This document shows, piece after piece, positions 21,756 through 34,285 of a stretch of DNA of 64,000 bases. The first letter of the stretch is position 1. Each line of letters begins with the position of its first letter. Position numbers and translations under genes: made by a program. Origin of the DNA: Symsagittifera roscoffensis (lineage: Eukaryota; Xenacoelomorpha; Acoela; Convolutidae); contig NC_087071.1 of assembly GCF_963678635.1 (NCBI RefSeq), forward strand, positions 8,415,842 to 8,479,841, given 5' to 3'. Under the pieces are notes generated by a model. That model was not told the origin of the DNA, did not search any database, and was given only the letters and a program-made list of their open reading frames with translations.

Positions 21756-22248
21756 AATCAGTCGAGCAAGATCCAAACATATTTTGCATGGGTCGAGCAC
21801 GGTCGAGCAATTTATTTCGATCTAGAATGGTCGAAAGAGACCAAAATTTGGTCGACCACGGTCAAAATGTACCGAACTTTGGTCGAGACGGTCAAACCAT
21901 AAAGTGAGCACGGTGGAAACAAACTCGAGCACTATCGAAACATACCGCAACCACGGTGGAGAAATATTGCGAGCACGGTCGAAACATATGTCGAGCACGG
22001 TCAAAACATACCTCGAACACGGTCGAATTATCTCGAGCATGGTCGAAATATAACTCGTGCACGGTTAAAACATAGCCCGATTCGGTCAAAACATACCGCT
22101 AGCACGTTCGTACCGTACCTCGAGCACGGTCAAAACATATCTCGAGCATTGTCGAATTATATCTCGAGTAAGGTTGCAACATACCGCGAGTAAGGTCGAA
22201 GCATACCTCAAGGACGGTGGAGACATAAATCAAGCACTGTCAAAAATA
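21756..22248. repeat. 22-bp minisatellite, array 3
   Basis: It has the divergent lead-in (GTCGAGCACGGTCGAGCAAT, TTTGGTCGAGACGGTCAA, CATAAAGTGAGCACGG) followed by regular units and the terminal CTCAAGGACGG junction into spacer 3. Confidence 0.95.
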
Positions 22249-22460
22249 ACGATTGTTCCGCGGTAAGTATTAAAAAAATCTTCCAATTTTCAACAATTTT
22301 TAAATATTTTTGATTCAAATTCCAAACCATTATCCCAAAATATAGAAAAAAAATTAGCTTATAAATAGTTCAACTCTAGATGGCATTTAAACTGCATCAT
22401 ACAATGTTGCTAGAATTTGGATAACAAAATCCCTGTTGTTTCAAATTCGAAAAATAACCG
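22249..22460. repeat. Composite-repeat spacer 3
   Basis: It starts CGATTGTTCCGCGGTAAG and carries TTTTCAACAATTTTTAAAT and TTCAAATTCCAAACCATTA, homologous to the other spacers. Confidence 0.85.
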
Positions 22461-22705
22461 AACTCGGTCAAGCGCGATCTAAATAAATTTTACTCGGGTC
22501 GGGTACAATTCTGCACTTTTTTTTCGGTCGAGCATGGTCGAGAAAAATCTTGCTTGGATCGAGCACAGTCCAGCAATTTATTCCCGTCGAGTACACTTGA
22601 AACGTACCAAAGTTCGGTCGAGCACGGTCGAAACGTAGCGAATTTTGGTCGAGACGGTCGAGCCATACCAATTTTTGGTTGATACGGTCGAAACATAAAG
22701 TGAGC
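22461..22705. repeat. 22-bp minisatellite, array 4 (lead-in only)
   Basis: Only the divergent lead-in part of an array is present, up to CATAAAGTGAGCATC. It is then cut off by unrelated sequence, so this copy is truncated. Confidence 0.85.
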
Positions 22706-23004
22706 ATCTCAATTCGGGAGGGTGAGCAGCATTTTAACTAGTAAGATTCAAGGCTCTTTTTACTCCCCTCCACATCTGATTTTTAATGTCGAAAAACTAC
22801 TTTTAGGTTTTTGTCATAATGGAATAAAGTTTTGCAATTTTGCAAACAAATTTTTTAATGCGAAAAAGACCATAGAAACGAACCAACTGCAGTGATGCTA
22901 GCGATTGAACTTCAAAGCAATCCTCAAAAAATGTTTGTTTGAAATGCCAATCCGATTCGCTTTTTTAAAATTAAATGACCTTTTTATAATTAAAACTACA
23001 AAAA

Positions 23005-23207
23005 GTTAACAAAAATGACAGTGGACTGAGGTTATGTCTGGATAGTTTAAAACGCTTCTATTTTTCTACTTTACTACCCGGGTTGTCAAAAATGCTTAGC
23101 TAAAAGTTTCATACTGCGCAAAAAATGTTTATCATACCATTTATTAAAAGCTTAAGGAAGGAAGATAACATTTTTTATGAAAATTGCAAAATCAAAATAA
23201 GCATACA
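23005..23207 (+). repeat. Left copy of a 200-bp direct repeat flanking the main array
   Basis: It starts GTTAACAAAAATGACAGTGG and ends near AAATCAAAATAAGCATACAA. The same order of words is found at 32061-32253, 9056 bp to the right, in the same orientation. Confidence 0.9.
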
Positions 23208-23210
23208 AAA

Positions 23211-23475
23211 CATAGCTCGAGCACCGTGGAAACAGACCTCGAGGACGGTCAATACATACCTCAAACAAGGTCGTAGCATACCGCGAGCACGGTCGAATCA
23301 TACCTCAAGCACGATCGAATCAAAACTCGAGCACGGTCGAAACATAACTCGAGCACGGTCGAAGCATATCTCGAGCACGGTCGAAACATAACTCGAGCAC
23401 GGTCGAAGCATACCGCGAGTACGGTCGAAGCATACCCCAAGCACATTCGAAACATAATTTGAGAGCACTGTTGAA
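23211..23475. repeat. 22-bp minisatellite, array 5
   Basis: A short array of about 12 units begins directly after the left flanking repeat, without the divergent lead-in, and ends in the usual junction to spacer 5. Confidence 0.95.
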
Positions 23476-23705
23476 GAATATCGATTGTTCCGCGATAATT
23501 CGAAGTCAAAAAAAATCTTCCAATTATCCACAATGTTTTCAGAATTATTGAATCAAATTGCAAACTACGACTCCAAAATTTTTTTAAAAAGTTCGCCTTA
23601 AAATATTTAAACTCTAGACGGCATTTAAACTCTAATTATTTCATTCTGAAAAAATACGATAATGCCGGAAATTGGATAACAAAAACTTGTTTCAAATTCG
23701 AAACA
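23476..23705. repeat. Composite-repeat spacer 4 (after array 5)
   Basis: It starts CGATTGTTCCGCGATAATTC and carries AATTATCCACAATGTTTTC and AATCAAATTGCAAACTA, homologous to the other spacers. Confidence 0.85.
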
Positions 23706-26700
23706 AAAACCCGAATTTGGTCAGGCACGATCTAAATATAAAGGTCGAGTGCATTTCCGCATTTTTTTTCGCTAGAGCACGATCGACGAATATCTCGCTG
23801 GGACGAGCATTATATTTTCGTCGAGCACAGTTGAAACATACTGAGTTTCTGTAGAGAACGATTGAAGCATATCGCGAGCACGGTCAAAACAAACCTCAAG
23901 CTCGGTCGACACATACTTCAAGCACGGTGGAAATATATCTCGAGCACGGTCAAAACATATCGTGAGCAAGGTCGAAACAAAACTCAAGTATGGTGGCAAC
24001 TTTCCTCGAGCGCGTTGGAAACATACCTCGACCACGGTCGAAACACACCTCGAGCATGGACGAAACATATCTTGAGCACAGTCGAAACATACCTCGAGCA
24101 CGGTCGAAACACAGGTCAAGCACGTTCTAAAGAGACCTCGAGGTCGGTCGAAACATACCTCGAGCACATTGGAAACATGCCTCGACCACGGTCAAAACAA
24201 ACTTCCAGCATGGTCGAAACGTACCTTGAGCACTTTCAAAGCATACCTCGAGCACAGCCGAAACATACATCGAGCACGTTCTAAAGAGACCTCGAGCTCG
24301 GTCGAAACATACCTCGAGCACGGTCGAAACATACCGCTAGGACGGTCAAAACATATTTCGAGCATAATCGAAGCATACCTTGAGCACCGTCGAAACATAT
24401 CCCGAGCACGGTCGAGCTATACCTCTAGAACGGTCGAAACATAATCCGAGCACGGAGAACATACATTGAGCACGTTGGAAACATATCTCGAGCACGGTCG
24501 AACCCTACCTCGAGCACGGTCGAATCATACCTCGAGCACGTAGAAAGATATCTCGAGCACCGTCGAAACATACCTCGAGCACGGTCGACACATACCGCGA
24601 GCACGGTTGAAAAAAAATCTCAACACGGTTGATATATACCTTGGGCGCAGTCGAAACCTACATCGAGCACGGTCGAAACATACCTCGATCACGTCGAAAG
24701 ATACCTCGAGCACGTAGAAAGATATCTCGAGCACCGTCGAAACATACCTCGAGCACGGTCAAACCATACCTCCAGCACGGTCAAAACATACCTCGAGCAC
24801 AGTCGATACATATCCCAAGCTCGGTCGACACATACTTCAAGCACGGTGGAAATATATCTCGAGCACGGTCGAAACATATCGTGAGCACGGTCGAAACAAA
24901 ACTCAAGCATGGTGGCAACTTTCCTCGAGCGCGTTGGAAACATACCTCGACCACGGTCGAAACACACCTCGAGCATGGACGAAACATATCTTGAGCACAG
25001 TCGAAAAATATCTCGAGCACGGTCGAAACACAGGTCAAGCACGTTCTAAAGAGACCTCGAGGTCGGTCGAAACATACCTCGAGCACATTGGAAACATGCC
25101 TCGACCACGGTCAAAACAAACATACCTCAAGCACGGTGGAGACACACCTCGAGCACGTTGGAAACATACCTCGACCACGGTCAAAACAAACTTCCAGCAT
25201 GGTCGAAACGTACCTTGAGCACTTTCAAAGCATACCTCGAGCACAGCCGAAACATACATCGACCACGTTCTAAAGAGACCTCGAGCTCGGTCGAAACATA
25301 CATCGAGCACGGTCGAAACATACCGCTAGGACGGTCAAAACATATCTCGAGCATTATCGAAGCATACCTTGAGCACCGTCGAAACATATTCCGAGCATGG
25401 TCGAGCTACACCTCTAGAACGGTCGAAACATACCTCAAGCACGGTGGGAACATACCTCGAGCACGTTGGAAACATACCTCGACCACAATCGAAACATACC
25501 TCGAGCATGGTCGAAACATACCTCAAGCACGGTGCGAACATACCTCGAGTATGTCAAAAGATATCTCGAGCAACTTCAAAACATACCTCGAGCTCGTTCG
25601 AAACAAACCTCTAGCACGGTCGAAACATACCGCGAGCACGGTCGAAACCTACCTCAAGCACGGTGCGAACAAATCTCGAGTATGTCGAAAGATATCTCGA
25701 GCAACTTCGAAACATACCTCGAGCTCGTTAGAAACATACCTCTAGCACGGTCGAAACATACCGCGAGCACGGTCGAAACCTACCTCAAGCACGGTCGAAG
25801 CATACCTCGAGTACGGTCTCAACATACCTCGAGCACGTCGAAAGATATCTCGAGCACATTCTAAGCATACCTCGAGCACGGTCGAAAAATAACGCGAGCG
25901 CGTTCAAAACATAATCCGAGCACGGAGAACATACATTGAGCACGTTGGAAACATATCTCGAGCACGGTCGAACCCTACCTCGAGCACGGTCGAATCATAC
26001 CTCGAGCACGTAGAAAGATATCTCGAGCACCGTCGAAACATACCTTGAGCACGGTCGACACATACCGCGAGCACGGTTGAAAAAAAATTTCAACACGGTT
26101 GATATATACCTTGTGCGCAGTCGAAACCTACATCGAGCACGGTCGAAACATACCTCGATCACGTCGAAAGATACCTCGAGCACGTAGAAAGATATCTCGA
26201 GCACCGTCGAAACATACCTCGAGCACGGTCAAACCATACCTCCAGCACGGTCAAAACATACCTCGAGCACAGTCGATACATACCCCAAGCTCGGTCGAAA
26301 AAAATCTGAACATGGTCGAAATTTACCTTGGGCACAGTCGAAACCTACCTCGAGCACGGTCGAATCCTATCTCAAGCATGTAGAAAGATATCTCAAGCAC
26401 TGTCGAAACATACCTCGAGCACGGTCAAAACATACCTCGAGCACCGTCGCAACTTAACTCGAGCACGGTCGATATATATATCGAGCGAGGTCGAAAAAAA
26501 TATCTCAACACTCGAGTATGTCAAAAGATATCTCGAGCAACTTCAAAACATACCTCGAGCTCGTTCGAAACAAACCTCTAGCACGGTCGAAACATACCGC
26601 GAGCACGGTCGAAACCTACCTCAAGCACGGTGAGAACAAATCTCGAGTATGTCGAAAGATATCTCGAGCAACTTCAAAACACACCTCGAGCTCGTTAGAA

Positions 26701-29700
26701 ACATACCTCTAGCACGGTCGAAACATACCGCGAGCACGGTCGAAACCTACCTCAAGCACGGTCGAAGCATACCTCGAGTACGGTCTCAACATACCTCGAG
26801 CACGTGGAAAGATATCTCGAGCACATTCTAAGCATACCTCGAGCACGGTCGAAAAATAACGCGAGCGCGTTCAAAACATAATCCGAGCACGGAGAACATA
26901 CATTGAGCACGTTGGAAACATATCTCGAGCACGGTCGAACCCTACCTCGAGCACGGTCGAATCATACCTCGAGCACGGTCGACGCATACCGCGAGCACGG
27001 TTGAAAAAAAATTTCAACACGGTTGATATATACCTTGTGCGCAGTCGAAACCTACATCGAGCACGGTCGAAACATACCTCGATCACGTCGAAAGATATCT
27101 CGAGCACGTAGAAAGATATCTCGAGCACCGTCGAAACATACCTTGAGCACGGTCGACACATACCGCGAGCACGGTTGAAAAAAAATTTCAACATGGTTGA
27201 TATATACCTTGTGCGCAGTCGAAACCTACATCGAGCACGGTCGAAACATACCTCGATCACGTCGAAAGATACCTCGAGCACGTAGAAAGATATCTCGAGC
27301 ACCGTCGAAACATACCTCGAGCACTGTCAAACCATACCTCCAGCACGGTCAAAACATACCTCGAGCACAGTCGATACATACCCCAAGCTCGGTCGAAAAA
27401 AATTTGAACATGGTCGAAATTTACCTTGGGCACAGTCGAAACCTACCTCGAGCACGGTCGAATCCTATCTCAAGCATGTAGAAAGATATTTCAAGCACTG
27501 TCGAAACATACCTCGAGCACGTCGAAAGATATCTCGAGCACCGTCGAAGCATACCTCAAGCACGGTCGCAACTTGCCTAGAGAACGGTCGATACATACCC
27601 CGAGCACGGTCAAAAAAAATCTCAACACGGTCGAAACATACCTCGAGCACGTCGAAAGATATCTCGAGCACCGTCGAAACATACCTCGAGCACGGTCGAA
27701 ACATACCACGAGCACGTTCAAAACATAAACATACCTCGAACACAGTCGAAACATATCCCGATCGCGGTCGAAAATAATGTCAAGCAAGATTGAAACATAT
27801 CTGGAGCACTGTCGAAATATACCTCGAGCACGGCCGAAAGATAATTCGAGCACGGTCGATATATACCGCCAGTACGGTTGAAGCATACCTCAAACACTGT
27901 AGAAACATACCTCGAGCACAGTCGAAACATAAACATACCTCGAGCACAGTCGAAACTTAAAAACACCTCAAGGACAGTCAAAACAAACCCAGATTATGGT
28001 CGAAAAAATCTCAAGCAAGGTCGAAAAATACCGTGAGCACGGTCAAAAATTACCGCGAGCATGGTCAAAAAATAACGCGAGCACGGTCGAAACATAAACT
28101 TACCTCGAGCACAGTCGTAAAAAATGTCAAGCAAGATTGAAAGATATCTCGAGCACCGTCGAAAAATACGTCGAGCACGGTTGAAACATACGGCGTGCAC
28201 GTTCGAAACATAATTCGAGCACGGTCAAAAAACATAAATCGATCACGTTGGAAACATATCTGGAGCATGGTCGAAATATTCCTTGAGCGAAGTCAAATGA
28301 TACCACGAGCACGTTGGAAACATATCTCGAGCACGGTCGACACATATCTCAAGCTCGGTCGAAAAAATCTCAACACGGTCGAAATGTACCTTGGGCACAG
28401 TCGAAACCTACCTCGAGCATGGTAGAATCATACCTCGAGCACGTAGAAAGATATCTCGAGCACCGTCGAAACATACCTCGAGCACGGTCGACACATAACC
28501 CGAGCACGGTCAAAACATACCTCGAGCTCGGTCGATACATACCCCAAGCTCGGTCGAAAAAAAATCTCAACACGGTCGAAATGTACCTTGGGCACAGCCA
28601 AAACCTACATCGAGCATGGTCCAAACATACCTCGAGCACGTCGAAAGATATCTCGAGCACTGTCGAAACATAACTCGAGCACCGTCGCAACTTACCGCGA
28701 GCACATTCGAAACATACCTCAAGCGCGGTCGAAAAATACCGTGAGCACGGTCAAAAATTACCGCGAGCATGGTCAAAAAATAACGCGAGCACGGTCGAAA
28801 CATAAACTTACCTCGAGCACAGTCGTAAAAAATGTCAAGCAAGATTGAAACATATCTGGAGCACTGTCGAAACATACCTAGAGCACGGTCGAAACATACC
28901 TCGAGCACGGTCGAAACAAACCGCCAGTATGGTTGAAGCAGACCTCAAACACTGTATAATCATACATCGAGCACAGTCGAAACATACCCCGAACACGGTC
29001 CATAAATATCAAGCAAGGTCGAAACATACCTCGAACACGGTCGCAACTAGGCTCGAGAACGGTCGATACATACCCCGGGCACGGTAAAAAAAAATACGGT
29101 CGAAATATACCTTAGGCGCAGTCGAAACCTACCTCGAGCACGGTCGAAACATACCACGAGCACGTTCAAAAGATAAACATACCTCGAGCACAGTCGAAAC
29201 ATACCGCGCGCACGGTCGAAAAAAATGTCAAGCAAGATTGAAACATATCTGGAGCACTGTCGAAATATACCTCGAGCACGGTCGAAAGATAACTCGAGCA
29301 CGGTCGATATTTACTTCAACGCGGTTGAAGCATACCTCAAACACTGTAGAAACATATCTCGAGCACAGTCGAAACATAAACATACCTCGACCACAGTCGA
29401 AACATATCCTGAACACGGTCAAATGAAATCAAGCAAGGTCGAAACATACCTCGAGCACGGTCAAAAAAAATATCTCAACACGGTCGAAATATACCTTAGG
29501 CGCAGTCGAAACCTATCTCGAGCACGGTCGAAACATACCTCGAGCACGTCGAAAGATATCTCGAGCACCGTCGAAACATACCTCGAGCACGGTCGAAACA
29601 TACCACGAGCACGTTCAAAACATAAACATAACTCGAGCACTGTCGAAATATACCTCGAGCACGGTCGAAAGATAACTCGAGCACGGTCGATATATACCGC

Positions 29701-31925
29701 CAGTACAGTTGAAGCATACCTCAAAGACTGTCGAAACATAAACATACCTCGAGCACAGTCGAAACATACCACGACCACGGTCAAAAAAAATCTCAAGCAA
29801 GGTCGAAACATACCTCGAGCACAATCGAAACATAAACACACCTCGAGCACAGTCGAAACAAACCCCGAGCACGGTCGGAAAAAATCTCAAGCAAGGTCGA
29901 AAGATATCTCGATTACCGTCAAAATATACCTCGAGCACGGTTGAAACATACGGCGAGCACGTTCGAAGCATAATTCGAGCACGGTGAGAACATAAATCCA
30001 GCGCGTTGGAAACATATCTGGAGCATGGTCGAAATATTCCTTGAGTGAAGTTAAAGCATACCTCGAGCACGGTCAAAATATACCACGAGCACGTTCGAAA
30101 CATACCTCAAGCACGGGGGAAAAATACCGCGAGCCTGATCGAAACAAAAACATACCTCGAGCACTGTCGAAACAAAGCCCGAGCACTGTCGAAAAAATTG
30201 TCAAGCAAGATTGAAACATATCTGGAGCACTGTCAAAATATACCTCGAGCACGGTCAAAACATACCTCGAGCACGGTCGAAATATACCGCCAGTACGGTT
30301 GAACCTCACCTCAAGTACAGTCGAAACATAAACATACCTCGAGCACAGTCGAAACATACCCCGAGAACGGTCAAAAACAATCTCAAGCAAGGTCAAAACA
30401 TACCTCTAGCACAGTCGAAACATAAATATACCTCGAGCACTGTCGAAACACACCCCGAGCACGGTCGATGAAAATCTGAAGCAAGATCGAAACTTACCTC
30501 GAACACGTCGAAAGATATCACGAGCACCTTCGAACCATACGGCGAGCACGTTCGAAACACAATTCGGGTACGTGAGAACATAAACCGAGCACGTTGGAAA
30601 CATATCTCGAGCATGGTCGAAATATACTTTGAGCGCAGTCAAAGAATACCTCGAGCACGGTCAAAATATACCTCGAGCTCGTATAAAGATATCTCGAGCA
30701 CCATCGAAACATACCTCGATCACGGTCAAAACATACCGCGAGCACGGTCGATAGATACCCCGAGCATGGTCGAAAAAAATATCTCAACATGTTCAAAATA
30801 CACCGTTGGCGCAATCAAAAACCACCTCGAGCACGGTCGAAACATACCTCGAGCACGTCGAAAGATATCTCGAGATCCGTCGAAACATACTTCGAGCACA
30901 GTCGAAACATACCGCGAGCACGTTCGAAACATACCTCAAGCACGGTCGAGAAATACCGCGAGCACGGTCGAAACATAAACATACTCGAGCACAGTTTAAA
31001 CATACCCCGAGCCCCGTCAAAAAAATGTCAGGCAATGTTGAAACATACCTCGAGCACGTAGAATTATATCTCGAGCACCGTCGAAACGTACCTCGAGCTC
31101 GGTCAAAACTTACCTCGAGCTCGGTCGCAACTTACATCGAGCACGGTCGATACATACCCCGAGCACGGTCGAAAAAAAATCTCAACACGGTCAAAAATAA
31201 TTTGGGCGCAGTCGACATTTACCTCGAGCACGGTCAAAAAATACCTCGAGCACATCGAAAGATATCTCGAGCACCGTTGAAACATACCTCGAGCACAGTC
31301 GAAACATACCGCGAGCACGTTCGAAACATACCTCAAGCACGGTCGAGAAATACCGCGAGCACGGTCGAAACATAAACATACTCGAGCACAGTTTAAACAT
31401 ACCCCGAGCCCCGTCAAAAAAATGTCAGGCAATGTTGAAACATACCTCGAGCACGTAGAATTATATCTCGAGCACCGTCGAAACATACCTCGAGCTCGGT
31501 CAAAACTTACCTCGAGCTCGGTCGCAACTTACATCGAGCACGGTCGATACATACCCCGAGCACGGTCGAAAAAAAATCTCAACACGGTCAAAAATAATTT
31601 GGGCGCAGTCGACATTTACCTCGAGCACGGTCAAAAAATACCTCGAGCACATCGAAAGATATCTCGAGCACCGTTGAAACATACCTCGAGCACAGTCGAA
31701 ACATACCGCGAGCACGTTCGAAACATACCTCAAGCACGGTCGAAAAATACCGCGAGCATGCTCAAAACATAAACATACCTCGTGCACAGTCGAAACATAC
31801 CCCGGGATTGGTCGAAAAAAATGTTAAGCAAGGTCGAAACATACCTCGAGCACGGTCGAAACACACCGCGAGTACGGTCGAAGCATACCTCAAGCACATT
31901 CAAAACATAGTTTGAGCACTGTCCA
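23706..31925. repeat. 22-bp minisatellite, array 6 (8.2 kb) with higher-order repeats
   Basis: Roughly 370 units of the 22-bp repeat. Marker variants show higher-order structure: ATAATCCGAGCACGGAGAAC occurs at 24441, 25911 and 26878; GATATATACCTTG at 24631, 26101, 27024 and 27199; GTCAGGCAATGTTG at 31027 and 31424 (397 bp apart, 18 units). The latter two ~400-bp blocks look nearly identical, so recent unequal exchange is likely. Open frames up to 239 codons lie on both strands but come from the stop-free unit. Confidence 0.95.
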
Positions 31926-32060
31926 AGAATAGCAACTGTTCCGTGGTAATTCGAAGTCAGAAAAAAATTCTTCCAATTATCGACATTTTTTTCAGCATTT
32001 TTGACTCAAACTGCAAACTAATACTCCAAATTTTTTTCAAAAATTTTAGCCTTAAAAGGG
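31926..32060. repeat. Composite-repeat spacer 5 (after array 6)
   Basis: It starts CAACTGTTCCGTGGTAATTC and carries AATTATCGACATTTTTTTCA and GACTCAAACTGCAAACTAA. It is cut short and joins the right flanking repeat. Confidence 0.85.
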
Positions 32061-32253
32061 GTTAACAAAAATGACAGTGGATTGAGGTTATGTCTAGATT
32101 GATAAAAACGCTTCTCTTTTACTACTCGGGTTGTCAAAAAAGCGAAGCATAAAACTTCCTACGACGCAAAAAATGTTTATCACAAAGCTTAACACAAGCT
32201 TAGGGAAGAGAGTTTTTTTTTAACGAAAAATGCAAAATCAAAATAAACATACA
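32061..32253 (+). repeat. Right copy of the 200-bp direct repeat flanking the main array
   Basis: Homologous to 23005-23207, with GTTAACAAAAATGACAGTGG at the left end and AAATCAAAATAAACATACAA at the right. The differences are scattered substitutions and small indels. Confidence 0.9.
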
Positions 32254-33410
32254 ATGAAGCTTGATATTAAGCATTTTTCGGATATTATGGAATTAGACTA
32301 TGTTTTGCCATAGTTCCTATAAAGTTGTTTGAAAATAGCATTCTCATTTTTTCTTGTAAATTGCCATAAAATCATATGAAATTAGCAATTGCATTATTTT
32401 GTAATTTGAAATTGTATAAAAAGCTTATTTTTCATCTTCTGAAAAAATGTGATAGGCCTTTTTTTCATAACTGAATACACAAAACAGTTTTTTTGAAATT
32501 CATTGGTTTGTACAAAAACACACTAACCAAAAGATCTTTTAGACAAGAAAACCCAATGTAAATAGTATTTACGAAGCAAGTGAACTGCATTTGATGATAC
32601 TTGCGATGTTAATTATTACTAAGGTTTCACGTAATTTTTCAAAAATAATTTTTTTTCTAAAGATATAGGTTTTTTTTGGCTATTTGTTCTTATACTACTT
32701 TTCATTATACAAAAAAACACCAGTTTGTGATTTTTGGTTATGTTATTTAAAAAAATGCCTGAACTATGTTATTGATACAAAATATCAGATTTGCATGTTT
32801 TTTTTCCATAAACTGTTTATATGAGCATGTTTTTTGATTTGGTTCTATTTTTGAATACGATTGTTGTCGATTATTCCTAATGCGATGTTTCTTGCACAGT
32901 TTTTTAGTTCTCGAATCATACCACGCACTAAAATTACACTAATTTTAAAAAAAATGGAAACTCTATTTTTTATGTTCATGGTCGGAAAATTTTCTGCTAC
33001 TTACACAGCAACCAGTTATCTTTGTCTAATGATAAATTTCACGCAAGCAAAAATAGTGTCTCTCAGTGTTATAGTGAGCTAAAGTCATTGAGGAGAATTG
33101 CTTATGTTAACAAAAATTTGAGAAGCAAAATTGGATTGATTACTGCGGTGATAAAGTTTGACAGTTCGAGAATTTTTTTATAAGCTTTTTCTAAAATTTT
33201 AGTGTAAATCAAACAATGACAAAGCAAAAAGTTTTGCATAGAACAATTATTTTTTTTGCAGTATTTTACATTTTCGATTTTTTTCACAACATCAGCGCAT
33301 AATATCAGCTGAAAAACAGACCGTATGATATGATTTTTTAAAAAGCTGACAAGAACGATTTTATAAAAAGCTGATATGATTTTCACGCTTAATTTTGTAA
33401 TTAAATGTGA
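32254..33410. other. AT-rich intronic DNA
   Basis: No exon, RNA gene or clear repeat is recognised. Short open frames (for example 32861-33082) have no domain. Confidence 0.4.
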
Positions 33411-34285
33411 TTTGCCCCCAAGTCATTTTTTCCCAGCCCAACTTGTCCTATTCCAGTTTAACCCACATGACAACTTGTGCAATATGCCATCTTGTCTCAG
33501 ATAAAAAATATAAAAAAACTTGCCCAGATTCTTTGATTCCTCGTAGAACATAAGGTCGGCATAAAGTTTAAAGATACTTTTGTTGAATAATTGTGCAGGG
33601 AACAGTATTAAGACGGACTAAGGCAGGTGCTAAATCAAATTGGGTTCAAAAAAAGCATTAACAAATTGAAAGCGGCAAAAATTCAACGAAATTTTTGTCG
33701 AGTTAAATACATCAAAAAATTGATTGCTGATTTGGTAACCTCCCCTAGCATAGTTATTAGTGCACAATAATCTTAATCAAGAAGTCAAGAGTTCAAAACT
33801 GAAGTCAAAACATTTTAGTATGAAACCGATGAAATGGAAAACTGCAGGTACTGCTGCGCTGCTAAAACTCCTAAAATCCCTCAGCCCGCTAAAACTGGGC
33901 GAGTTGAGGGAGAAAGCAAAATTATTGCAGTATTAGCAAAAGTATTAGCACTTATCACCTCTCAAAAAATAGCCTTTGTATAGATTTTTTGAAATAACTT
34001 CACGTAATATCACTCATAGTTTTTATGTTGGTTGTTTAGGAACAAAATAGTAAGCCAATGACGCAAAATTAAAGAATAGCCTTAAATTATGTTTGATTAC
34101 AGTATTTGCTATCTAAAAACGAGTCCAGTCTGCCTTAGAATTTAGAACTGATATTCAGTTCGTACATCAAATAATCAAGTAAAAGTGTTAAGTGTGGGAC
34201 AAAATGGTATAGAACAAAGTGACATGTGGGGGGGGGGGGGGGGGGGCAAGTTAGCACAGGGCCAATTAGCTTAGGACAGATAGTC
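33411..34285. mobile_element. Inverted-repeat element with a G19 run
   Basis: The left end (33411-33505) includes CACATGACAACTTGTG and CCATCTTGTCTCAG. The reverse complement of the right end (34190-34280) includes CACATGTCACTTTGTTC and CCATTTTGTCCCACA in the same order. Both ends have a C/G tract: CCCCC at the left and 19 Gs at 34228-34246 at the right. This suggests a non-autonomous element of about 0.87 kb. No transposase is seen. Confidence 0.5.

Noticed and set aside
23706-31925. Long open frames (up to 239 codons) on both strands of the minisatellite as a repeat-protein gene
   Set aside because: They arise automatically from a stop-free 22-bp unit, occur on both strands, break at every indel, and have no splice or start context.
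20180-31925. CRISPR-like array
   Set aside because: Units are contiguous 22-mers with no unique spacers between them, and the context is eukaryotic.
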